From assembly GCA_018067325.1 (NCBI GenBank), contig JAGPUU010000309.1:1-5594 (forward strand): DNA of 5,594 bases, read 5' to 3'. The stretch is from Amphritea sp. Lineage in GTDB: Bacteria; Pseudomonadota; Gammaproteobacteria; Pseudomonadales; Balneatricaceae. Numbering within the stretch: the stretch's first letter is position 1; each line of letters begins with the position of its first letter. Made by a program: the position numbers and the translations under genes. Below the pieces are notes generated by a model. It saw only the letters and a program-made list of their open reading frames with translations. It was not told the origin of the DNA and did not search any database. This document shows positions 1-5,594 of this stretch, one piece after another.

Positions 1-1852
1 TCAGCAGAATCGACTTAGCGTCTTTTTTCAGTCCCAACAAATCACGGATAGTAGCGACTCCGCGCTTGTTCACAAGATCTGCATATTCTTGATAATCAGC
101 AGAATCACCACTACGAACAGCAGAGTGAATAGTACGGATCACATCTGGGTTGTAAGCGTGGTATTCACCACCATGCACATACTTCAGCAGACCGCCTTGT
201 TTAATCTTCTTACGGGCAACCCAGGCTTCTTCAGATAGCGCCTGTTGATCTATCTGGAAGTCGCTGAAATCAGCGCCCTCAATTCGACTGGCTACACCGG
301 TATAACAAAGATCAACAACTTCAGAACTAATACCTACCGCTTCAAACAACTGCGCGCCCCGATATGAAGCAACGGTAGAGATACCCATCTTAGACAGGAT
401 TTTCATCAGTCCTTTGTTAATACCTTTACGATAGTTCTCATGGCTATCAAGCCAGTTCATCTGCAGTTCATTCGTCGCGCAGAGATCTGTTAGAACCCTG
501 TACGCCAGGTATGGATATACAGCAGTCGCACCAAAACCAAACAACACAGCGAAATGATGAGGGTCACGGACGGTGCCAGACTCAACCACAATATTCGCAT
601 CAGCACGCAAGCCTTCATTAATCAGACGGTGATGCACTGCACCTGTTGCCATAGAGGCATGGATCGGTAACTTACCCTTCTCAATCGCAAAGTCAGACAA
701 GATAAGGATAACCTTACCATCGCGTACCAGCTGTACTGCCTGATCGGTAACTGACTCGATAGCAGCCTTCAGATCCATCACTGCAGGATCATAGTTCAGC
801 TCTATCTGTGCGACACCAAAACCTTCTACCGTATTATTCTTTAAGCGCAGGAATTTACTGGCAGACAATACCGGAGTCGTCAGAATTACGCGGCGCGCAT
901 GCTCTGGAGACTCTTCAAAAACGTTACGTTCAGCGCCAATACAAGTTTCCAGCGACATAACGATCGCTTCACGCAGCGGATCAATCGGTGGATTGGTTAC
1001 CTGAGCAAATTGCTGACGAAAGTAATCATAGACAGAACGTTCTTTTAAAGACAAGACCGCCATCGGCTTGTCGTCACCCATAGAACCAACAGCTTCCATC
1101 GCCGTCTCGCCCAGTGGACGGAGCACCTGATCACGCTCTTCGAAGGTGACCTGGAACATCTTCATGTGAGCTTTAACCGCTTCCGGGGTCATCTCACAGA
1201 AAGACTGAGACTCTTCAGTCAGATTCATGGTCTGTTCAAGCGGCAACGCATTCTCACGCATCCATTTCTTATATGGCTGCGCTTTCTTCAACCGATCATC
1301 AACATCAGCAGTATGTAATACTTCACCGGTCTGAGTATCGATAGAAAGGATCTGACCCGGGCCAACACGACCCTGAGAAACAATATCTTCTGGCTTGTAG
1401 GCAAATACACCGATTTCTGACGCCGTACAGATGAAGCCATCTTTGGTCATCACCCAACGGGACGGGCGCAGACCATTTCGGTCCAGCATACATACAGCAT
1501 AACGACCATCCGTCATGACCATTCCAGCCGGGCCGTCCCATGGTTCCATGTGCATGGAATTATAGTCATAGAAGGCACGCAACTCTGCGTCCATGGTATC
1601 AACATTCTGCCATGCAGGCGGTACGATCATACGCGCTGCACGATAGAGGTTCATACCGCCGGTTAGCAAAAATTCCAGCATGTTATCCATACTGGATGAG
1701 TCTGAACCGGTAGTGTTAACGATAGGTTGAAGTTCATCAACGTTCGGTAGCAGTTCAGTTGCAAACTTGCTGGAACGGGCACGGGACCAGTTACGGTTAC
1801 CGTCAATGGTGTTTATCTCACCATTGTGCGCTAACAGACGGAAAGGCTGAGC

Positions 1853-1855
1853 CTA
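1853..1855 (-). other. In-frame amber (TAG) codon 230 inside gltB
   Basis: On the minus strand the codons read CGC TGG CCT TAG GCT CAG CCT TTC CGT, that is RWP-stop-AQPFR. GltB relatives have RWPLAQPFR (or KWPLAQPFR), so the stop replaces a conserved Leu. A TTG Leu codon becomes TAG by one change, corresponding to A-to-T on the plus strand at 1854. No frameshift or indel is needed, and the frame after it stays open to the window edge. The base after TAG is G. Confidence 0.95.
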
Positions 1856-2542
1856 AGGCCAGCGCGGTGCAGTGTTAGTTGAAAAACGCTGATGATAAGT
1901 ACAGATCGCTGTTTCCAGACGCACATCACTCAGGTCTTTATAAAATACCGGTAGATCGACCGGCATAGTCAGGCCTTTATAGGAGATAACCTTATCTGAC
2001 AGACTACAGATATAGAAATCTTCATCCGCAGTCAGAGCGATCTCCGTCTTACGACGAGCGGTATAAACACTGATAGCCAGTTCACGATCAGTTTTATCTG
2101 TTGTAACAAATACCTGCTCAATCTTTGGCAGAGTATCTTTAGCGATCGGGCCGAGACAGCTTTCATCTGTCGGCACAATACGCCAACCGGCTACGGTCAA
2201 TCCCTGAGCAGCCAGCTCTTTATTTAAAGTTTCACGCGCCGCATCAGCCTGCGCAGGTTCTTTAGACAGGAAGACCATACCTACGGCATAGTTCTCTCCC
2301 AATTCAACACCCAGTTCGCTCTTCGCGGCCGCGCGCATAAAGGTATCCGGCATCTGCATCAACAATCCGCAGCCATCACCGGTCTTACCATCTGCCGCGA
2401 TTCCACCACGGTGAGTCATACATGCAAGTGCTTCAATCGCCTTCAACAGCAAATCGTGACTTGGTTCCCCTTGCATATGGGCCATCAAACCAAAACCACA
2501 GTTATCTTTGAACTCACCAGGGCGATACAGACCTTTGCTCAT
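1853..2542 (-). CDS. gltB: Predicted 229-residue truncated GltB product (partial glutamine amidotransferase domain)
   Basis: This is what would be translated if the amber codon is read as stop. It starts at the ATG at 2542 ([15 protein letters not shown]), which places Cys15 after a short propeptide as in Pseudomonas-type GltB. A GGTGGG element at 2556-2551, 8 nt upstream, is a plausible though imperfect ribosome binding site. The product ends just after HQRFSTNT and PRWP. It keeps the nucleophile Cys15 and Arg45 but lacks the Asn-Gly oxyanion hole, the conserved Asp of GSDS, the central domain, the FMN domain and the C-terminal beta-helix. It should therefore have no glutaminase or synthase activity and would probably be unstable. 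That loss of function is inferred from family knowledge. Confidence 0.75.
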   Translation of the reverse strand: MSKGLYRPGEFKDNCGFGLMAHMQGEPSHDLLLKAIEALACMTHRGGIAADGKTGDGCGLLMQMPDTFMRAAAKSELGVELGENYAVGMVFLSKEPAQADAARETLNKELAAQGLTVAGWRIVPTDESCLGPIAKDTLPKIEQVFVTTDKTDRELAISVYTARRKTEIALTADEDFYICSLSDKVISYKGLTMPVDLPVFYKDLSDVRLETAICTYHQRFSTNTAPRWP

Positions 2543-2550
2543 AAACGAAT

Positions 2551-2556
2551 CCCACC
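2551..2556 (-). promoter_or_regulatory. Candidate gltB ribosome binding site
   Basis: GGTGGG on the minus strand, 8 nt before the gltB ATG. It is a G-rich, imperfect Shine-Dalgarno match and is supported mainly by its position. The start it serves is supported independently by the conserved propeptide-Cys15 N-terminus. Confidence 0.45.
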
Positions 2557-2600
2557 AAAAAGTTCTTAATTATCAATATATTAAAGCCGTCATTTTCCAG

Positions 2601-2612
2601 ACACAGTTGTGT
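2601..2612. repeat. 12-bp imperfect inverted repeat in the gltB leader
   Basis: The plus strand reads ACACAGTTGTGT. The two half-sites (ACACAG and TTGTGT) are inverted copies at five of six positions. It lies about 45-55 nt downstream of the predicted gltB transcription start and about 60 nt before the ATG. It could be a small operator or a weak 4-bp hairpin in RNA. I do not recognise it as the site of any named regulator, and a 12-bp match in AT-rich DNA may be chance. Confidence 0.3.
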
Positions 2613-2663
2613 TTATAGGGAAAAAGGGACAGGTATTTTACACAGCGAGGCCAGGAAGGACAA

Positions 2664-2669
2664 ATTATA
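2664..2669 (-). promoter_or_regulatory. Candidate -10 box (TATAAT) of the gltB promoter
   Basis: Exact sigma-70 -10 consensus on the minus strand in the gltB upstream gap. No good -35 box lies 16-18 bp upstream: the hexamers there are AACAAA-like and match TTGACA poorly. There is no TGn extended -10 either. The upstream DNA is very A/T-rich, which could act like an UP element, or an activator could compensate. A start site near 2657 would give a leader of about 115 nt. The call rests on motif and position only. Confidence 0.45.
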
Positions 2670-2715
2670 AGCGAACAGAGGAAAATTTTGTTAGTAAAAA
2701 CAATACCGAAAAAAA

Positions 2716-4314
2716 CTATTTTCTAGTCGATAAATCCGTTTGAATCCCCTGAATCGTCCTTGCCCAAGGCTTTAGTTTAGCCAAAGCAACGGGTAAAGAT
2801 TTACTAGCAGCCTGCGCCATAGCACGATCCTTATACTGACCATAGACTACCACAAACCAGGGTTTATTTTTATAACGGGTCTGAAACAGGTAAAACTTCT
2901 GCGGCTCTGCCTGAGCACGAACGAACTTCTCAGCGCTACTTTTCACTCCGGCGCCCAACATCTGCAGGGTATAACCGGTTGCAGGCCAACTCAATAGCAT
3001 CTCTTCTGAGTCAGTCAAAGAGACATCTGCTTTAACTACGACTTCTTTAACCGCTTTCTTCGGGACAGGTTTCGGCAACTCAATAGGCTTGGCAGCTATA
3101 ACAGACTTGCTAACAACCGGATCCTGAGTTAACTGAATAACTTTCTCCGGCAATTGCTTTGGCACTGGTTTAGACAATACAGATACCTGCGCTACCGGCT
3201 GAACAATAGACACCTTCTGCCGCTCGACTTCAGGCTTGATCGTTTCTACTACAGCTATTTCAGAACGAACTTGAGTTTCTTTAATCGATACAGATTCGCT
3301 AACTACCGACACAGCAGGGTTTTCTTTTTCAACGATTGTAGTCGGAGTATAAGCGGCTGGTTGATTTAACTTAACGTCCTTAACAGGCTCAGATACTTCA
3401 GCAGCAACAGCTTCTTTTTCAACCGGTAACTGAATCGCTACTTGAGTTCGATTACTCTCGCTTTCATTTTCAGGCCAGTACTGCCATAAGGATCCAAATA
3501 GGACCAACAGCAAAACCGCCGCAATACTGACCAGATATGTTCTCGTCATCGCAGCAGGTTGACGAACCTTACTGACAGAGCCAGAGCGGAATAACAATTC
3601 CGCCTGCTGATTCAAACCACCTGGATAACCTTTAGATGCATCATACACTGCCTGCAACTGCTTATCGGACAGGGATGCTGAGGCACTATAACGCTGTAAT
3701 AAGTACTTTTTTGCTTCAGGTAACGTAAAAGCTTCTAATTCATGATTATGCACCTGGGCCTCAAGAACCGAGTACTCATCAAAGGCTTGTAGTTTAGCCT
3801 CGAAACCCTCACCAACAGCCATCAGCAAATGAGGCTTCAGCGGTAACCCCTGAGCATCGCTGAGCATCTGCAATAACAATTGTAGTGCAGGCTTTTCAAA
3901 CTGATCAGCATTGTCGACGATAATCGACCACTGAATATGCTCAACCGCCATAACCTGAGAAAACTCATAGATTGCATTAAGCATCTGCTGATTGTCAGTC
4001 TCGGTATCGATCTCAGAGCTGAGCTGTTGACTTAAAGAGACCAATAAAGCGTTTAAACCACAGCTCTCGGCAGCATCTATAGTACAAAGCCTTAGGGTAC
4101 GATCAGACTCAACAGCTTTAAGCTGTTGTAACAAAACAGTTTTACCTGATCCAGAAGGACCGGAGACTAATAACAGAAAATCACTGAAACGACTCAGGTG
4201 CTCGAGTTTTTCGAGTAATTGGAGACGTGATGCTGGCTCAAAGAAGAAGTTCTTACGCTGCTCTGCACTCGCAAAAGCATCCGCTAGCGCATCGTTTCCT
4301 TTCATCTCAGCCAT
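2716..4314 (-). CDS. DamX-like protein: cytoplasmic AAA ATPase, one transmembrane helix, periplasmic SPOR domain
   Basis: 532 residues. Residues 1-245 form an ExeA/AAA-type ATPase: Walker A GPSGSGKT at 52-59, Walker B-like WSIIVDNAD at 129-137 (Asp134), and a helical lid around GGLNQQAELLF at 232-242. One hydrophobic helix at about 260-280 (TYLVSIAAVLLLVLFGSLW) is followed by an acidic stretch. About 165 residues of Val/Pro/Lys/Glu-rich low-complexity linker follow (KPVPK at 382-386 and 415-419). The C-terminus is a SPOR domain, about 447-525 (YTLQMLGA, FYLFQTRYKNKPWFVVVYGQY, then a helix). SPOR domains bind septal peptidoglycan stripped of stem peptides, so the likely topology is cytoplasmic ATPase with periplasmic SPOR. 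A role in division or envelope maintenance is an inference. E. coli DamX shares the locus type and SPOR end but, as far as I recall, lacks an AAA domain, so I give no symbol. The start at 4314 follows AAGGG at 4328-4324 by 9 nt; Met4 is a weaker alternative. It lies 12 bp after aroB and ends in TAG. Confidence 0.9.
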   Translation of the reverse strand: MAEMKGNDALADAFASAEQRKNFFFEPASRLQLLEKLEHLSRFSDFLLLVSGPSGSGKTVLLQQLKAVESDRTLRLCTIDAAESCGLNALLVSLSQQLSSEIDTETDNQQMLNAIYEFSQVMAVEHIQWSIIVDNADQFEKPALQLLLQMLSDAQGLPLKPHLLMAVGEGFEAKLQAFDEYSVLEAQVHNHELEAFTLPEAKKYLLQRYSASASLSDKQLQAVYDASKGYPGGLNQQAELLFRSGSVSKVRQPAAMTRTYLVSIAAVLLLVLFGSLWQYWPENESESNRTQVAIQLPVEKEAVAAEVSEPVKDVKLNQPAAYTPTTIVEKENPAVSVVSESVSIKETQVRSEIAVVETIKPEVERQKVSIVQPVAQVSVLSKPVPKQLPEKVIQLTQDPVVSKSVIAAKPIELPKPVPKKAVKEVVVKADVSLTDSEEMLLSWPATGYTLQMLGAGVKSSAEKFVRAQAEPQKFYLFQTRYKNKPWFVVVYGQYKDRAMAQAASKSLPVALAKLKPWARTIQGIQTDLSTRK

Positions 4315-4323
4315 CTGATCACG

Positions 4324-4328
4324 CCCTT
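4324..4328 (-). promoter_or_regulatory. Ribosome binding site of the damX-like gene, overlapping the aroB stop
   Basis: AAGGG on the minus strand, 9 nt before the ATG at 4314. It begins within the TAA stop codon of aroB. The overlap suggests translational coupling and supports the start at Met1 over Met4, which has no comparable element at suitable spacing. Confidence 0.65.
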
Positions 4329-5403
4329 AAGATGTAAAATAGTTTAAGGTTTGCTGTAACGCCTTGGGATCAAACTGGTCAGTAACCACTGCGCCTCCCA
4401 GAGAGCGTAGTAAAATCAGACGAAGCTGCCCATCAATCACTTTTTTATCTACTGCCATTAGACTCATAAATTCGTCCGCAGTCATTCCCTCGGGCGCAAC
4501 AACCGGCAAGTTCGCCAATTTAAATATGTGTACTACTCTCGCGTAGTCCTCACTGCTTATCCAGCCAAGACGCTGAGAAAGGTCAGCAGCCATCACAGTA
4601 CCTACGGCTACCGCCTCGCCATGCAACCAATTTCCATATCCCTGACAGGACTCTATGGCATGACCAAAAGTATGCCCTAAATTTAACAGCGCCCGAATGC
4701 CTGATTCTTTCTCATCCTGCGCAACCACTTCAGCTTTAAGCTCACAGGAGCGATAGATAGCCCGACTAAGTAAAACTGAATCACGACCCACCAGCCCAGA
4801 CATGTTGTCTTCAAGCCAATCAAGGAATTCTGAATCATAAACTAAGCCATACTTAATCACTTCCGCCAAACCGGCCGAAAGCTCACGATCTGGTAGCGTA
4901 CGCAATACATCAACACTGGCAAGTACAACCTGGGGCTGATGGAAAGCACCGATCATATTCTTTCCCAGTGAATGATTCACACCGGTCTTTCCTCCAACAG
5001 AAGAGTCAACCTGTGAAAGCAATGTCGTAGGAATCTGAATGAAATTAACGCCACGCTGATAGCAAGCGGCAGCAAAACCCGTCATGTCACCGACAACACC
5101 CCCACCTAATGCAATGAGTGTGGTTGTCCTGTTATGACGATTTTTAAGCAGGTGATCATATACAGCATTAAGCTGATCTAGCGTTTTGAACTGTTCACCG
5201 TCGGGAAGAATAACCTCGTCGATCTGAACCGGTGGCAAGACCGCTTTCAGCTGATCCAGATAAAGCGGAGCAACGGTTTCATTACTCACGACCAGAATCT
5301 GGTTGCCTTTGATATAGGGCTTTAAATGCTCAGTTCGGAACAGATCTGCTCCGACAAAAATAGGGTATGAACGATCACCGAGTTCAACATTCAGTGTTTG
5401 CAT
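4327..5403 (-). CDS. aroB: 3-dehydroquinate synthase
   Basis: Second step of the shikimate pathway: converts DAHP to 3-dehydroquinate in the cytoplasm, using NAD+ and a divalent metal (Zn or Co). Its 358 residues are the normal bacterial length. The NAD-binding loop is [12 protein letters not shown] at 99-110. The substrate-binding segment is [18 protein letters not shown] at 126-143, followed by [11 protein letters not shown] at 147-157. The metal ligands expected from the family are present: Glu181 (AEVIKYG), His244 ([11 protein letters not shown], 241-251) and His261 ([10 protein letters not shown], 259-268). The C-terminal helical domain is complete, ending LNYFTS and TAA. The ATG at 5403 gives the usual N-terminus ([18 protein letters not shown]). 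The ribosome binding site there is poor (AGAG about 12 nt upstream), so translation may be coupled to aroK, whose stop is 14 bp away. No unusual residues seen; intact and presumably functional. Confidence 0.98.
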   Translation of the reverse strand: MQTLNVELGDRSYPIFVGADLFRTEHLKPYIKGNQILVVSNETVAPLYLDQLKAVLPPVQIDEVILPDGEQFKTLDQLNAVYDHLLKNRHNRTTTLIALGGGVVGDMTGFAAACYQRGVNFIQIPTTLLSQVDSSVGGKTGVNHSLGKNMIGAFHQPQVVLASVDVLRTLPDRELSAGLAEVIKYGLVYDSEFLDWLEDNMSGLVGRDSVLLSRAIYRSCELKAEVVAQDEKESGIRALLNLGHTFGHAIESCQGYGNWLHGEAVAVGTVMAADLSQRLGWISSEDYARVVHIFKLANLPVVAPEGMTADEFMSLMAVDKKVIDGQLRLILLRSLGGAVVTDQFDPKALQQTLNYFTS

Positions 5404-5417
5404 GGTGGGGCTTATCT

Positions 5418-5594
5418 CTATTTAACAATCTGCTGCGCGCGAAGCTCGGCAATTATATCATTGACCACTGCTTTAGGATTGCGACGCTCAGTATCCACAA
5501 CAACATCCGCAACCTGAATATAAAGAGGGTGTCGTTGCTCCATAAGGGCATGCAAAACAACACTTGGATCCGGTGTTTGCAATAAAGGCCTATT
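5418..5594 (-). CDS. aroK: Shikimate kinase, C-terminal 58 residues (5' part outside window)
   Basis: This segment runs in from the right edge in frame, giving 58 codons and a TAG stop at 5420-5418. It begins [18 protein letters not shown] and continues [21 protein letters not shown], ending in an RAQQIVK tail. The RPLL motif carries the lid arginine and the Arg of RHPLY is the shikimate-binding arginine; DTERRNP resembles the adenine-binding segment of known shikimate kinases. The enzyme phosphorylates shikimate with ATP to shikimate 3-phosphate, in the same pathway as AroB. The Walker A N-terminus is off the window. The aroK-aroB pairing supports the call; AroL would be a paralogue, but it is not normally beside aroB. 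Only 14 bp separate it from aroB, consistent with one operon. Confidence 0.93.
   Translation of the reverse strand, partial: NRPLLQTPDPSVVLHALMEQRHPLYIQVADVVVDTERRNPKAVVNDIIAELRAQQIVK

Larger units (their letters stand above)
1..2542 (-). pseudogene. gltB: gltB, glutamate synthase (NADPH) large subunit, interrupted by an in-frame amber codon; 3' part outside window
   Basis: Large (alpha) subunit of NADPH-GOGAT, which with GltD converts glutamine plus 2-oxoglutarate to two glutamates in the cytoplasm. I read the frame codon by codon from the ATG at 2542 to the left edge: 847 codons, no frameshift, one stop (TAG at codon 230). Upstream lies the class-II glutamine amidotransferase start: a 14-residue propeptide, then nucleophile Cys15 in [14 protein letters not shown] at 44-47 and [11 protein letters not shown] at 51-61. 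After the stop the frame resumes exactly on the family pattern: [16 protein letters not shown] (oxyanion-hole Asn240-Gly241), GSDSSSMDN near 279-287, [18 protein letters not shown], then the central domain ([36 protein letters not shown]) and the lead-in to the FMN domain ([14 protein letters not shown]). The full protein is about 1,480-1,520 residues in relatives, so roughly 40% lies off the window, with gltD expected beyond. The sound frame and conserved residues after the stop suggest a very recent lesion or a sequence error. Identity is near certain; pseudogene status depends on whether the TAG is real. Confidence 0.9.
2543..2715 (-). other. damX-like/gltB intergenic region (gltB leader)
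   Basis: A 173-bp AT-rich gap with no credible gene, the only sizeable non-coding stretch in the window. In transcription order it holds a run of seven T directly after the damX-like TAG stop, a perfect TATAAT box, a 12-bp inverted repeat, an AT-rich segment and the gltB ribosome binding site. The gap contrasts with the 12-14 bp spacers between the upstream genes, which suggests gltB is a separate transcription unit. I see no strong intrinsic terminator for the upstream operon, so some readthrough into gltB is possible. Confidence 0.6.

Noticed and set aside
1323..1541. 72-residue open frame overlapping gltB on the minus strand.
   Set aside because: It lies in another frame inside well-conserved gltB sequence and has a Cys/Trp/Arg-rich composition typical of a shadow frame.
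1853..1855. gltB TAG as a pyrrolysine codon or programmed recoding site.
   Set aside because: The position is a structural Leu in relatives, neighbouring genes use TAG as stop, and no recoding stem-loop was evident in the flanking sequence. A point mutation or error is simpler.
2573..2593. Six-codon leader ORF in the gltB 5' region (M-T-A-L-I-Y-stop).
   Set aside because: It has no properly spaced ribosome binding site, no run of regulatory codons and no attenuator hairpins. Short ORFs of this length are expected by chance.
2700..2735. Possible intrinsic terminator at the end of the damX-like gene: a run of seven T right after the TAG stop, preceded by ACTA-GAAAA-TAGT.
   Set aside because: The stem is only 4-5 bp and AT-rich, far too weak for a standard intrinsic terminator. 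Transcription may continue into gltB.
3154..3369. 71-residue plus-strand open frame antisense to the damX-like gene.
   Set aside because: Its Tyr/Arg/Phe-rich composition reflects the complement of the Val/Lys/Glu-rich linker codons. There is no ribosome binding site or recognisable domain.
4364..4546. 60-residue plus-strand open frame antisense to aroB.
   Set aside because: It is the complement of conserved aroB coding sequence and has no supporting signals.
5367..5585. 72-residue plus-strand open frame across the aroK-aroB junction.
   Set aside because: It is antisense to the end of aroK and the start of aroB, both of which are clearly coding on the minus strand.

Overview
The window looks like ordinary core chromosome of a gammaproteobacterium. 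All four genes lie on the minus strand, in the order aroK (3' end only), aroB, a damX-like gene for an AAA-ATPase/SPOR membrane protein, then gltB (5' part only). From memory, this is the order found in Pseudomonas (pilQ-aroK-aroB-SPOR gene-gltB-gltD). The GltB N-terminus also resembles the Pseudomonas/Oceanospirillales type. The base composition looks moderate rather than GC-rich, so I favour a marine Oceanospirillales-like relative over Pseudomonas itself. That placement is an inference.

Layout, read in the direction of transcription (right to left): 5594-5418 is the last 58 codons of shikimate kinase; 5403-4327 is complete 3-dehydroquinate synthase; 4314-2716 is the complete damX-like gene. 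These three are 14 and 12 bp apart and are probably one transcript. A 173-bp AT-rich gap (2715-2543) follows. It holds a perfect TATAAT box and a small inverted repeat, so gltB probably has its own promoter. gltB then runs from 2542 off the left edge. Its FMN domain and the expected partner gltD lie outside the window.

The one real anomaly is in gltB. The reading frame is intact for 847 codons from the ATG to the window edge, except for a single in-frame TAG at codon 230 (1855-1853). It sits in a highly conserved stretch where relatives have Leu. One T-to-A change in a TTG Leu codon would produce it. The stop falls after the N-terminal nucleophile Cys15 but before the oxyanion-hole Asn-Gly, so the 229-residue product should be inactive. 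aroK and the damX-like gene both end in TAG, which argues that amber is a normal stop here and not a reassigned sense codon. A recent nonsense mutation or a sequence error are the likeliest explanations.

Functionally, aroB and aroK serve the shikimate pathway to aromatic amino acids. The damX-like protein probably acts at the cell envelope or division septum. GltB with GltD makes glutamate from glutamine and 2-oxoglutarate. I see no mobile element, CRISPR array, RNA gene or novel defence-type system.
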